This document shows, piece after piece, positions 53,501 to 58,330 of a DNA stretch of 64,000 nt. Each line of letters opens with the position of its first letter. Positions within the stretch are counted from its first letter, which is position 1. This DNA comes from Fasciolopsis buskii (Eukaryota > Platyhelminthes > Trematoda > Plagiorchiida > Fasciolidae): positions 124,001 through 188,000 of the forward strand of contig LUCM01001928.1 in the NCBI GenBank assembly GCA_008360955.1. The letters are read 5' to 3'. Under the pieces are notes generated by a model that did not search any database, was not told the DNA's origin, and was given only the letters and a program-made list of their open reading frames with translations. The position numbers and the translations under genes were made by a program.

Positions 53501-54275
53501 TTGTCATGATTACGAATCAACCAGTCGAGCTTGCCAGCTAGGTCGTGTTCTTCAAATGTGCACTGAGATTTTTCAAAGATGTCGTCCATCACTTGAAAAA
53601 CAATTAGCCATTGAATAGTGATCATTGTTCATGAACATTTCAGGAATTCACTAAGACTCTTTACCATGTGATGCTGAGGTGTACTTAACGATTTAAAGCC
53701 ACTGCCCAGTAGCCTAGTGGTTGCTAATCTTGCATCTTGAGTAGGCGTCCCAGCTGGGCCTCGCTGGACTCATTCAGCGGATGGTCTCTAACACGGTTGA
53801 AACACCTGTTCACAACAACCCTAACTGTTTTCTTTTCTGTAGACGAAAAGTTCACTTAAGAATCATGTCGATGGTCTCCCTTTGGTAATTAGGGCCAACT
53901 AACCATCACAGCATGAACACATTATCACCAGTTTGGATAATCGTTGATTGGTGATCGATTTACCGACTACGTGTTATCAGTACCCAAGCCAGCTATACGG
54001 TAATTGCGCGGCTTTCTTTCGTGAATAACAACTTGACATGACGGTTCGGTGGAAAATTTGCGTTAGTTTTGATCAGCATTACTCACGGTTCAATAACGTT
54101 TCCATTCAGCAAGAAAACAGTCATTCTATCAAAATTTGTCGCTGAAAGTAACTCACTTATGCTCTAAATCTTGAATATTCACGGTCAGATCTATATGTCC
54201 TTCGTCGCCAAAAACGGCCAAAAGCAGAAATAACCAAAGGAAAGTTACGGTAAATCCTCGGTATTGCCTTCGCAT
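2482..54275 (-). CDS. CACNA2D3: Calcium channel alpha-2/delta subunit, 5' part of gene, 11 coding exons
   Basis: This is an extracellular auxiliary subunit of high-voltage-activated calcium channels. In the family it promotes trafficking and surface expression of the pore-forming alpha-1 subunit. The eleven exons listed separately join in frame to 354 codons. Order seen: signal peptide (about residues 1-24), helical N-terminal region (40-156), the conserved segment with VPTNVYD (175-181) and WQYFGSATGFF (212-222), then the VWA domain from about residue 250 with D265-x-S267-x-S269. Spacing between landmarks matches vertebrate alpha-2/delta-3 closely as I recall it: 68 residues here against 66 there from AAEKA to VPTN. 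Potential N-glycosylation sites are N169, N191, N279 and N336. The reading frame runs off the left edge; a full subunit has about 1000-1100 residues, so roughly a third is here. The choice of the alpha-2/delta-3 paralogue rests on motifs recalled without a search; membership of the family is secure. Confidence 0.93.
2572..4850. other. Intron 10
   Basis: Besides the SINE at 4.24 kb I see no recognised content. GTTATAAAATCTACTCCGCT at about 3343 is a TATA-like sequence in a GC-richer patch (3290-3440), but nothing coding follows it. Confidence 0.6.
4243..4434 (+). mobile_element. tRNA-headed SINE, copy 1 (intron 10)
   Basis: The sequence starts with a tRNA-like head: an A-box-like stretch (ACGGATGAGG) and a B box (GGTTCGAATCC). 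An unrelated body follows (CTTCCCCACTTGGCCACC...), then ATTTCATTAATAAGGGAAGT and an A-rich tail. The same order of blocks occurs at 6650-6810 on the minus strand and at 58150-58330. The tail shared with the minus-strand copy extends to ATTTGTGCTGTTCA. SINEs of this type are transcribed by RNA polymerase III and moved by a partner LINE. Confidence 0.8.
4851..4925 (-). CDS. CACNA2D3: CACNA2D exon 10: VWA domain, LLQASRVNK segment
   Basis: 75-bp exon with acceptor CGCTCATTTTCAG and a perfect GTAAGT donor, phase 0 at both ends, residues 300-324. It reads FSDIPKYADPSVEDRLLQAS then RVNKD. It corresponds to the family segment (Y/F)N...YV.PC.N.TLVQA..RNK. LLQAS and NK are clear matches. The Cys of the usual PC or SC motif is absent (P309-S310-V311). 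Both flanking exons are in phase and the order along the VWA domain is correct. Confidence 0.92.
5418..5568 (-). CDS. CACNA2D3: CACNA2D exon 9: VWA domain start with MIDAS
   Basis: 151-bp exon (acceptor TGTCATCCTAG, donor ATG|GTAAAT, phase 2 to 0), residues 249-299. It begins YLGASAYSKEMIILVDKSGS then MKG, the unmistakable start of the alpha-2/delta VWA domain (vertebrate YIQAA.SPKD.VILVDVSGSMKG). D265, S267 and S269 form the first part of the metal-ion-dependent adhesion site needed in the family for trafficking of channel subunits. It ends ILNTLTENDFFNVIM, matching ILDTLGDDDFFN. The usual Val between Asp and Ser is Lys here, a position that does not bind the metal. N279-A-T is a sequon. Confidence 0.97.
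5765..6095 (+). repeat. Degenerate GAT/AAT trinucleotide repeat (intron 8)
   Basis: Long impure run of GATGAT, GACGAT and AATAAT units, ending in TAATAATTATAATACTGG. It keeps a 73-codon plus-strand frame open (5785-6006) that reads almost only Asp, Asn and Glu. Because the unit length is three and stops are rare in GAY/AAY repeats, the open frame is expected from the repeat and is not evidence of a gene. Confidence 0.8.
6402..6419. repeat. (CA)n microsatellite
   Basis: About nine CA units in intron 8 of the alpha-2/delta gene. Confidence 0.9.
6633..6812 (-). mobile_element. tRNA-headed SINE, copy 2, diverged (intron 8)
   Basis: Reverse-strand relative of the copy at 4.24 kb. Read on the minus strand it has GGTCGTGGCGTCTGGGTGTG, a damaged B box, TTCCCCCACCTGGC, a body ending GCGATGAACATTTTTATTTC, and ATTAATGAAGAAAGTAAA with an A-rich tail. 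The terminal ATTTGTGCTGTTCA is also shared with copy 1, which fixes the 3' end. The B box has decayed (GGTACGAATTTT). Confidence 0.75.
7771..7837 (-). CDS. CACNA2D3: CACNA2D exon 8: FDCR segment before VWA
   Basis: 67-bp exon with acceptor TTTTCAAATTCTAG and donor TG|GTAAGC, phase 1 to 2. It encodes residues 228-248: AMWGIQLDEMKLDFFDCRSQ then P, with Trp249 split across the intron. This is the family segment W..D..G...FDCR.R.WY. The residues before the Trp are C-R-S-Q-P, not the R-R-R-P that binds gabapentin in alpha-2/delta-1 and -2. The plus strand opposite this exon has a 138-codon open frame (7463-7879), which is an antisense shadow. Confidence 0.92.
7838..10080. other. Intron 7
   Basis: Contains the diverged half foldback element at 8.64 kb and, at about 9588, an isolated B-box-like GCGGGTTCGCATCTCC. 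Otherwise nothing recognised. Confidence 0.6.
8636..8768. mobile_element. Foldback element, diverged right half (intron 7)
   Basis: The segment contains the tRNA-like A box (GTAGCGTGATGAC), CGTTCGCTTCCCAGTTCAGA and then the right arm in diverged form: GTGCATATGCGCGGCTGATG, ATTACTAATAAGAATGAGAT, AGTTGAACAGTAGTG and CATGGTTTCTCAG. No clear left arm is recognised. Confidence 0.55.
10081..10212 (-). CDS. CACNA2D3: CACNA2D exon 7: WQYFGSATGFF block
   Basis: 132-bp exon with acceptor TTGTCCGTCAAG and donor G|GTAAGT, phase 1 to 1, encoding residues 184-226. It carries the best conserved part before the VWA domain: NWTAGLDKVFREN then LKWQYFGSATGFFKYYP. In vertebrate alpha-2/delta-3 the counterpart is W..AL..VF..N...DP.L.WQYFGSA.GFFR.YPG. 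N191-W-T is a glycosylation sequon. A second AG six bases downstream would also be an acceptor (AACTGG...), but joined to exon 6 it makes a stop codon, so the upstream AG is used. Confidence 0.95.
12430..12447. repeat. (GA)n microsatellite
   Basis: About nine GA units in intron 6, just before the diverged SINE. Confidence 0.9.
12490..12660 (+). mobile_element. tRNA-headed SINE, strongly diverged copy (intron 6)
   Basis: It has a tRNA-like head with a recognisable B box (ACGGGTTTGAGTC). A body follows (CTTACCTGACAGTCTTCGGT...) whose layout resembles the other copies, then an end rich in A (GTAAAAAGTAAAGTATAAAG). Similarity to the other copies is by block order and the 3' end, not by high identity, so it may be a separate subfamily. 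Confidence 0.5.
13655..13733 (-). CDS. CACNA2D3: CACNA2D exon 6: VPTNVYD segment
   Basis: 79-bp exon: acceptor CTACCGCTGCAG, donor T|GTAAGT, phase 0 to 1. It encodes residues 157-182, beginning QNPLFENKYVSLNYSVAHVP and followed by TNVYD. This matches the alpha-2/delta-3 pattern N.HF..LPVN.S.S.VQ.PTNVYN, including the position of a glycosylation sequon (N169-Y-S). The split codon with exon 7 gives Ser183, so 12 positions lie between VY and the next conserved Trp, the same number as in the vertebrate protein. Confidence 0.92.
13734..14953. other. Intron 5
   Basis: Short AT-rich TTATTATTA stretch at 13975-14030. A GC-richer, T-rich plus-strand segment at about 14440-14840 has two overlapping open frames (94 and 78 codons) with no recognised family; it may be an unrecognised repeat. 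Confidence 0.5.
14954..15027 (-). CDS. CACNA2D3: CACNA2D candidate exon 5, weakly conserved
   Basis: 74-bp segment with acceptor CCATCCCCAG and a perfect GTGAGT donor. It enters in phase 1 and leaves in phase 0, exactly what exon 4 (ending 17491) and exon 6 need. It encodes residues 133-156 (EHARGCQFNRKL...LSDWLS), in the region where vertebrate alpha-2/delta-3 has a variable FNA...NER segment. Only FN and a few Leu residues look shared, so homology does not prove it. Without it the distance from AAEKA to VPTN would be about 25 residues too short; with it the distance is 68 against 66 in the vertebrate protein. A different exon in the 13.7-17.5 kb interval could still be the right one. Confidence 0.5.
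15616..15804 (-). other. Exon-like segment of unknown origin in intron 4
   Basis: 189-bp minus-strand segment between an acceptor (TTATTATTATTAG) and a strong donor (ATAAG|GTAGGT), open in the frame that enters in phase 2 and leaves in phase 2. The product includes SQKPKVHHILDIRSLISS and EVIDTIDLALKIKQDLVHSI, a convincing amphipathic helix with a high share of C/G at third positions. It does not fit the main transcript: the phases do not match exon 5, and the length between conserved blocks would be too great. I do not recognise the family. It could be an alternative exon, an exon of a nested gene, or a relic. Confidence 0.3.
15848..15943 (-). repeat. Interspersed ~100-bp repeat, minus copy (intron 4)
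   Basis: Read on the minus strand: GTGACGAAACGTTTGC, a middle part with CCAAGTCCAGCAACCAGAGT, then AAAATCAAAAACCTTAGCGA and CGACCAAC. The same order of blocks is found at 48.7, 49.7 and 51.4 kb on the plus strand. Probably the 3' end of a retrotransposon family, because one copy directly follows a reverse transcriptase relic. Confidence 0.6.
17491..17566 (-). CDS. CACNA2D3: CACNA2D exon 4: AAEKA helix
   Basis: The acceptor is TTTTTGCTTTCCAG, separated from exon 3 by a 294-bp intron, the shortest in the gene. It starts in phase 0 with KIKQAAEKAYKTKG. AAEKA corresponds to the conserved AAEEA of vertebrate alpha-2/delta. The 3' end is uncertain. Donors are possible after 17507 (GTTAGT, phase 0), 17491 (GTAATT, phase 1) or 17482 (GTGAGC, phase 2). 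I chose 17491 because it is the only one that fits the phase of the candidate exon 5 and gives the expected length to the next conserved block. Confidence 0.78.
17861..17980 (-). CDS. CACNA2D3: CACNA2D exon 3: amphipathic helix of VWA_N region
   Basis: 120-bp exon, phase 0 at both ends, encoding exactly 40 residues (67-106). The acceptor follows a C/T-rich tract (CTCTCCCAACCCCGTGGCACGTGTAG) and the donor is GTGAGT. The translation contains FAQLDKAVQKIETIARQKEA, which matches the family pattern of a Leu-Val repeat helix (L.LV.KL...M..M...K.EAV..LV) before the VWA_N domain. The helix continues without a break into exon 4. Confidence 0.87.
21510..21526. repeat. (AT)n microsatellite
   Basis: About eight AT units in intron 2, roughly 100 bases left of the deleted foldback element. 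Confidence 0.9.
21624..21913. mobile_element. Foldback element, internally deleted copy (intron 2)
   Basis: Same element as at 41.67 kb, beginning with ATGTGTTAGTAGTAGGAG, the inverted form of the other copy's right end. The left arm (CACCATGTGATATCATCGCT) and right arm are present. The sequence jumps from GGAATCATCAGC directly to GTTCGACTCGGAATCGTTCG, so about 90 bp with the end of the left arm and the A box are missing while the B box GGGTTCGCGTCCC remains. CAATTAATT occurs near both outer flanks (about 21612 and 21911). Confidence 0.75.
23335..23402 (+). repeat. Degenerate GAT/AAT repeat next to exon 2
   Basis: Units such as AATGAT, AATAAT and GATAAT give an Asn/Asp-rich frame, similar in kind to the repeat at 5.8 kb. 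It ends about 25 bases before the donor site of exon 2, so it lies in the first bases of intron 2. Confidence 0.75.
23427..23505 (-). CDS. CACNA2D3: CACNA2D exon 2: N-terminal SWA motif region
   Basis: 79-bp exon with a pyrimidine-rich acceptor (ending CATCAG) and a perfect GTAAGT donor. It enters in phase 2 and leaves in phase 0, matching exons 1 and 3. It encodes residues 41-66, beginning IQSWATMLEKEFGELQSI. This aligns with the segment after the signal in vertebrate alpha-2/delta-3, where a Trp-Ala pair is followed by a helix (pattern V..WA..F..E...I). Within the alpha-2 part this stretch starts the N-terminal region that later forms the VWA_N domain. It is separated from exon 1 by a 30.6-kb intron and from exon 3 by 5.4 kb. 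Confidence 0.87.
23735..23830 (+). repeat. Possible tRNA-like SINE head
   Basis: TCGGTGGAACAGTGGACGAG followed by CGGAGCCGAAGATTGAGGGT and TAAGGTCTC has the spacing of a tRNA A box and B box with point changes. It lies at the exon-2 end of intron 1. Confidence 0.35.
25790..26410 (+). pseudogene. Non-LTR retrotransposon relic: endonuclease part
   Basis: Translation in shifting plus-strand frames resembles the APE-type endonuclease of a LINE: GIVSRMKAQRAWLRRIPGN, then LDDSVLVKRNRVK, then after a stop a segment around 26070-26160 like the motif GDxNAQxG...GGRF, and at about 26340 a WSTPVDSD segment like the C-terminal motif of this domain. There are at least two stops and several frame changes. 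The first 102 codons (25741-26049) are still open. It lies in intron 1 in antisense orientation to the alpha-2/delta gene and has no coding function now. Family recognition is from memory of similar proteins; I did not assign a clade. Confidence 0.75.
32991..33050. repeat. GA-rich simple sequence
   Basis: Purine-only stretch built from GAAA, GAGAGA and GATGGAGA units in intron 1. Confidence 0.85.
38666..38709. repeat. (AT)n microsatellite with flanking TATATG
   Basis: A pure AT run of about nine units followed by imperfect TATATGTATATA in intron 1. A shorter AT run lies at 39140-39155. Confidence 0.9.
41666..42037. mobile_element. Foldback element with tRNA-like core, full copy (intron 1)
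   Basis: The left arm starts CATGAAATAATTCACCATGT and the right arm ends ACATGGTGAATTATTTCATG. The arms are inverted copies of each other for more than 100 bp, including AGGAATCATCAGCAGTGCAT on the left and its near-exact complement on the right. Between them and next to the right arm lies a tRNA-like module: A box TAGCGTAATGG and B box GGGTTCGCGTCCC. The right side continues into CTCCTACTACTAACATGT, which other copies also carry. No coding capacity is seen. The transposition mechanism is not evident; a tRNA promoter inside a foldback points to a composite SINE or a non-autonomous element. Confidence 0.8.
46338..46578 (-). other. Exon-like segment with membrane helix in intron 1
   Basis: The acceptor is strong (CACCTACACCATTGCACAG). 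The frame AHFITVGLTLIAGGVGVLCC is hydrophobic enough for a membrane helix and stays open to a stop at 46338. Its entry phase equals that of exon 2, so exon 1 could splice to it and give a short protein with a signal peptide and a membrane helix. A second frame is open for about 35 codons. No donor is clear (AGCG|GTAACA is possible). It has no resemblance to alpha-2/delta. Chance is a real alternative explanation. Confidence 0.25.
47388..48460 (+). pseudogene. Non-LTR retrotransposon relic: reverse transcriptase part
   Basis: The order of motifs follows a LINE reverse transcriptase: EISLVAVVTNVYASVM, RRNQAGFRTGLGYIDQIFTR (QAGFRPGRG...DQIF in intact relatives), then SSSLGAISGVLHRCHISPFL (SGVRQGCPISPFLFNFVID), VELANEK, and DLNCTDNH in place of D.DYADDI. 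Further on come AEQAQRALGR, a VFDHRCLR-like segment at about 48270 and LSWMVLCYL (RWLGHVLRM) at about 48415. The catalytic YADD has become CTDN, and stops and frame changes are frequent, so it is dead. The matching endonuclease is not directly upstream; the relic at 25.8 kb is a separate insertion or fragment. Confidence 0.85.
48733..48830 (+). repeat. Interspersed ~100-bp repeat, copy next to the RT relic
   Basis: The key blocks are TGAAACGTTTGCGATCTAAA, CGCCAAACTCAGCGATCAGA and ATCTCACGAAAAACG. It lies about 280 bases after the last recognisable reverse transcriptase sequence and in the same orientation, which suggests it is the 3' untranslated end of that element. Confidence 0.65.
49655..49830 (+). 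repeat. Interspersed ~100-bp repeat, head-to-head pair
   Basis: The plus-strand copy (about 49730-49815) reads GATGAAACCTTTGCGACCTA, then CTTCAAACTCCGTGATTCGA and CCCCATGAG. Immediately left of it (49655-49700) the complementary end block GTTGGTCGTAGCTTAGGTCT followed by TTGGTTTTCGTGG lies in the opposite orientation, so two fragments of the family face each other. Confidence 0.55.
51438..51520 (+). repeat. Interspersed ~100-bp repeat, third plus-strand copy
   Basis: Blocks CACATCGACTGGCACTGAAA, GGCTTGCGATCTAAAGGCCA, GCAGTCGG and TTCATGAAAACC match the other copies. It forms the start of a 132-codon open frame at 51504-51902, which is therefore probably not a gene. Confidence 0.6.
53702..53800 (+). 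repeat. Possible tRNA-like SINE head
   Basis: GCCCAGTAGCCTAGTGGTTG resembles an A box in a tRNA-like context. It is followed after about 35 bases by a decayed B-box position (GGCGTCCCAGCTGGGCCTCG). No body or tail is recognised. Confidence 0.3.
54157..54275 (-). CDS. CACNA2D3: CACNA2D exon 1: start codon and signal peptide
   Basis: Coding part of the first exon. The ATG at 54275 opens a typical secretory signal: basic n-region MRRQYR, hydrophobic core TVTFLWLFLLLAVFG, then polar DEGH where cleavage is likely. The exon ends CATAA followed by GTGAGT (phase 2), and joining to exon 2 makes an Asn codon. The frame is also open upstream to another ATG at 54356, which would add 27 residues (MQERQ...) before MRRQ. 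I prefer the inner ATG because it puts the basic residues directly before the hydrophobic core, as alpha-2/delta proteins require for ER entry. The first residues after the signal are not conserved in the family, so this exon rests on the signal peptide, the donor site, phase and position, not on homology. Confidence 0.72.
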
Positions 54276-54359
54276 TTGAATCATGATGATAAAACTTCCA
54301 CAAAACATATTAACACCACTGTGAGCAGTTTTTTCAATCAGCTGTCTCTCTTGCAATAC

Positions 54360-54565
54360 AATCCGGAAGTGGAAAAACCATCGATCGGCCGATCGATACT
54401 TGGGATCAATCGATTAGCCCCTCAGCTAGCAAAACATTTGGCTTTTGTAATCATGTCCCCGTTCGCTTTTATTGTAAGGACATCCCGTATCGTACTCGCT
54501 GTCGCCAACGGGCAAGTGGAGAGTAGTGGGCATTGGCCAATAGGCTATCCCAGTGACCAATCAGA
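54360..54565 (-). promoter_or_regulatory. Candidate promoter of the alpha-2/delta gene
   Basis: This stretch lies 85-290 bases upstream of the preferred start codon and is dense in recognisable promoter motifs. CCGGAAGT (ETS-like) is at 54363-54370. A perfect 18-bp palindrome made of ATCGATCGG and its complement is at 54380-54397, with another ATCGAT just beyond. ATTGGCCAAT, two back-to-back CCAAT boxes, is at 54532-54541, and GACCAATCAG is at 54556-54565, its CCAAT 20 bases from the first. No TATA box was noticed. The motifs are seen; promoter function is inferred from their position. Confidence 0.4.
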
Positions 54566-57065
54566 ATATAACACGAGAGTAAGAGACAACGCTAGGTTCT
54601 CACCTTACCATGGTTGCATGATCACAAGGCAGACAGACAGTGCGGATGAAGACAGGCAGATGTTCTGGTTTAGCCTGCATAAACTCATTGCATTCCGAAA
54701 CGTTTTCCAATATTTTGCTTATCACCTGAACGAAAAATTCCATGACCGATCAATTAACGCTAACGATGGATCACTGCGACCTTCCAATGACAAATATTCA
54801 GTGACCTTTTCCCGTGATTCGACACTGAATGTAGGCATCAGGAAGTTAAACGACCAAACGGCTTACCGTTTCAATTGGTAAACTCGGTCCACATAGGATT
54901 TCACAGTGGGAATTTTTTGGACTGCCCTGATTGGGCAATAGCTGAGCGTGAGGACATTCTGAAAAGTGATTAGTTGTAACCATCATCCTAACCAGATGTG
55001 AAAAGACTGAGCGGGAAAAGGCCTATCTTTGACTACAAAATCCTACAGGCAAGAAGCTTATTTGTGAATCATCCGCTGTCAGTGAAGTGAACTCCACATA
55101 GCACGCCAGGGTATGATGTCATTTTTTGAAATGTACAGCAGAGCGACATGAGAATATCAAGACCGATAATAGGTTAGACCAAATAAATGGAAGCTTTGTC
55201 TGTCTAAATGAGCAAATGCAGAGTCTTCGTTTCATGCTTACAGTTACAAAAATTGTCCTAAAATCGATCGTTCTAACGGTTTCCATTTATTTGGTTGAGC
55301 AACTTTGAAAAGTCTGCGCGATTTCCAGGTATCGTTTTTTAGTTTAGCATATCGTTCAGAAACAGTTGGACTACTCGCTGCGAGAAATTCACACAACTTT
55401 GAAAGCCTTAATGGTTATCAGATGTAGACTTGATGCCACAGAGTTGATTAGCGTTTACTAACGAGTTGGACTTATTCACCATGGACCATGTGTAAAACTG
55501 TAGCTTCAAGTTTCAGTGATTAATTTTATAGTCACGTCTTACAGTAACTAATTAGCAATGCATTACCAATAATCTGCGCTGTTCCACATGTTATCGTAGA
55601 ATATTTTCTATAACTGGATACAAAACAACACTGGAATACCTTGCATTACGGCCAGTTGTTCAGCTAACGTCCGGTATTGTCATGAAGTCGTCTGATGAGG
55701 GGATTCCGTGAATGAAAATCCTAGAACATCTCCAGCTCACAACATACAAGATAAATTAACGCGCCTAACATCTTCATCGGCAGTTAACGCAAAGTGGATA
55801 CAGGTCACGTGCTTACAAACCTGTGATCATCATCAGGTTCGAAAAAAGAAGAGAAGCATCCCATCACAAGGGAAGCTGAAAAGTAAGGAAAGAACTTTAA
55901 TCGAATCGGTGAAACATAAATAAGTATATTCATTGTTGATTCCACTTTTGGGGAAAACAAAGTTCCACGGCTTACATGTCATCATAATTTTGATTAGTTA
56001 TACCACCGGAAGACGAAGATTCGGTCATTTCGAAGTCAGTTTTAAACATCGGGAGTAGACTGAATCAAGGAGCCATAATTAGATAACAGCTGCCGTTATT
56101 AGAACTCGCAACCTCTTGACTGCCTCGATTTGGGACAATCTGCACATGGTCGTCAAACAGGTCTCATGTTGGACGAGAGCAGTTCGAATTATCACCGCTT
56201 GCGCGTGTCCGAGTTCGAATTATGGTCCAATGTAATTTCGAACCTTTTGAATTCCGTGGAGATAATTCATGCCACGATTCACGGGGTAGTGTCTGGTTTT
56301 TCAGCTCTAAATGATAAGCATTTGTAACGGAATTAAAACCAAAAATGTGAGCATGGCAATAATTGACTCTGATGTCCAATTACGATAACTACAGCAAATT
56401 GGCGGGGATTTTCCGCATCGTGACACTTTGTTGATTAGCTCCTGTGGACGATCAGCATCAAGTAAAATTTCAAGGTCTTAGTACCCATCCTAAATGCTTC
56501 TAAAAGGTTCTTTTGTCAGCAGAAAACATTCCTTGTTTCCCCTAATCAGTGACCATCAGAAGAGGCAAGGGATAGAATCTTATACGCCAAACTGCCTCCC
56601 TCCCTAATTCTCGTTCAATAAGGACAAATTAACGAGTATTTTATTCAGTTACCATTCACGCTCTCATGCATGGTGTTTATTGTTCTCTTGTACAAAGTAC
56701 AAATGATCCCAACTTGCACTCAGCAGCAAAAACTTTTTCTGGTATTAGTCACATTCACGGAAATGCCTCCCGTGGGTGACTGAAATTAAGAAACGCACGA
56801 ATTAACAGGTAGATTTCCGAAAGCACAGAGACTGTCTTGTGACTATCATCTTCTACGTCAAACCATTGGCCGCAGTACTTGCGAATTCCGCAAATTTTAA
56901 CTACAAAATTGCTTGTCGGAGTTCTGATTATTATTTTGACAAAATTCTCAGACACAACCAAGTTCCATCTTGAGCTGAATTTACATCTGCATGCCCATTC
57001 CCACTTAGTGAAACGACGTTCGGTGACCGAACTGTTGTGGGAGCAGTAAACGTCATCAGTAAATT

Positions 57066-57446
57066 ATGCTGCGGATGCCGACAGTACTAATCATACCTTT
57101 ATCCATCCATCTAATAGTACTCCAGTCACATTTGTGCAGGGCGAAGATATGGCTTCTTCGAGTGACTGGTATCACTACTGAGGTAGGTCCTGCAAATCTA
57201 TCTTCCTCTTTACTAGGGCAAATTTCTTTACCTCCGACTATTACATTCACTTCTCCAGTTAAGCTTGTCTTTTATTCCCAACTTCGAGGAACACTCTCTG
57301 TTTCTGAAGCAGAATCAGGTTATAGTAATAGTGCAAACTCTGTAGACGGCCACATTGGTTTGATTAAGCAAGCGTTCATGCTGACTGGTTTCCACGGTAG
57401 ACTTCGGGCCCTGTTGGTTTTGCTATTTTTGTACTTCTTAGGATAG
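57066..57446 (+). CDS. Hypothetical small secreted protein, weak candidate
   Basis: 126-codon frame. The N-terminus (MLRMPTVLIIPLSIHLIVLQ) is hydrophobic like a signal peptide, and the C-terminus ends RLRALLVLLFLYFLG, like a short GPI-anchor signal. The middle contains SLPPTITFTSPVKLVFYS, which faintly resembles the end of a CUB domain, but the Cys residues and the rest of the domain are missing. A possible 34-nt intron (GTAGGT...TTTACTAG at 57181-57214) lies inside. No promoter, poly(A) signal or neighbouring exon was recognised, so it may be a chance ORF. Confidence 0.2.
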   Translation: MLRMPTVLIIPLSIHLIVLQSHLCRAKIWLLRVTGITTEVGPANLSSSLLGQISLPPTITFTSPVKLVFYSQLRGTLSVSEAESGYSNSANSVDGHIGLIKQAFMLTGFHGRLRALLVLLFLYFLG

Positions 57447-58149
57447 TCAATCAACCCGTTCAAAGCTGGCCATCTTGTCTTGTCTAGTTTGAGGCTATGA
57501 AACCCATATTAGTTCATTGAAATGGCCTGTCCCGACCTGGTTGATGAAGAAGAAACATTTCGGGGGCCTTGATGTTGATCCTAAGGCAGTGTGGAGCCTC
57601 GTACCGATTTCGGAAGTGGCCTGTCCTGTATGTAGACGAATATAATTAGGGTTCAGATGAATCCATGCATGTTTTTCGAAGGCATGGATTGCTGAGGTTA
57701 GTTCTTTCCTCGAGGGAAGCTGCGTATCCCATATACCACCACGATGGTTTGGCCGCGTAACTGTTTACGCTGGCTGACTGTCACACTGGATTTCCGCTCA
57801 CCTTGGTTTATCTGTTTTTGTATTTCACAGGCTGATCAAACAATGCATCCGCAGATCAATGTCGCAAAGCATACCACCATTCTGCTGGCTTACCCAAACA
57901 ATTTTGTCCCAGTTTAGGAAAGCTATTAGTTCCTAAACTATCACAGTATGCTGCGTTCAGGTGTCTGCTTTCTCCAATGAAACCTGCTGGATATCCCTTC
58001 TAATTTGCTTACTAATCTCACACGATGTTTCACGTCATTTGTGCGGCATATTTATAGATCTTCCGATGCATCGACGAAATCTGTATAATGTTCAATCTCA
58101 GATGATCCGTTTGCGTCCCATTCTGTCCCACGGTGTTTCCTAATTTACC

Positions 58150-58330
58150 GGCCTGCGGGGGCCAGACGGATAAGATCATGGTGTTTGGGCGCGAAGGTCG
58201 CGGGTTCGAATCCTCCTATCGCCAGTCAGCTTCCCCACTTGGCAGCTCTCTGTTGGCCGTGGCCCCATTCCTGTAAAATGATGTACATTGTTATTTCACT
58301 AATAAAAGGGAGGTAAAAAGATAAAAAATG
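58150..58330 (+). mobile_element. tRNA-headed SINE, copy 3 (upstream flank)
   Basis: This is the copy closest to 4.24 kb. The shared blocks are GGCCAGACGGATAAG, GAAGGTCGCGGGTTCGAATC, CTTCCCCACTTGGC, GTTGGCCGTGG, TGTTATTTCACTAATAAAAG and a terminal GGTAAAAAGATAAAAAATG. The B box GGTTCGAATCC is intact, so this is probably the younger type of the family in the window. Confidence 0.85.

Larger units (their letters stand above)
23506..54156. other. Intron 1, 30.6 kb
   Basis: Nearly half of the window. Recognised content: a possible SINE head at 23.7 kb, the endonuclease relic at 25.8 kb, GA-rich and AT simple repeats, the full foldback element at 41.67 kb, the exon-like membrane segment at 46.3 kb, the reverse transcriptase relic at 47.4 kb, and the ~100-bp repeats at 48.7-51.5 kb. 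The intervals 26.4-41.6 kb and 42.0-46.3 kb show nothing I can name. A 143-codon plus-strand frame at 52316-52747 has no recognised domain. Long first introns in this family usually carry regulatory sequence, but none could be pinpointed. Confidence 0.7.
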
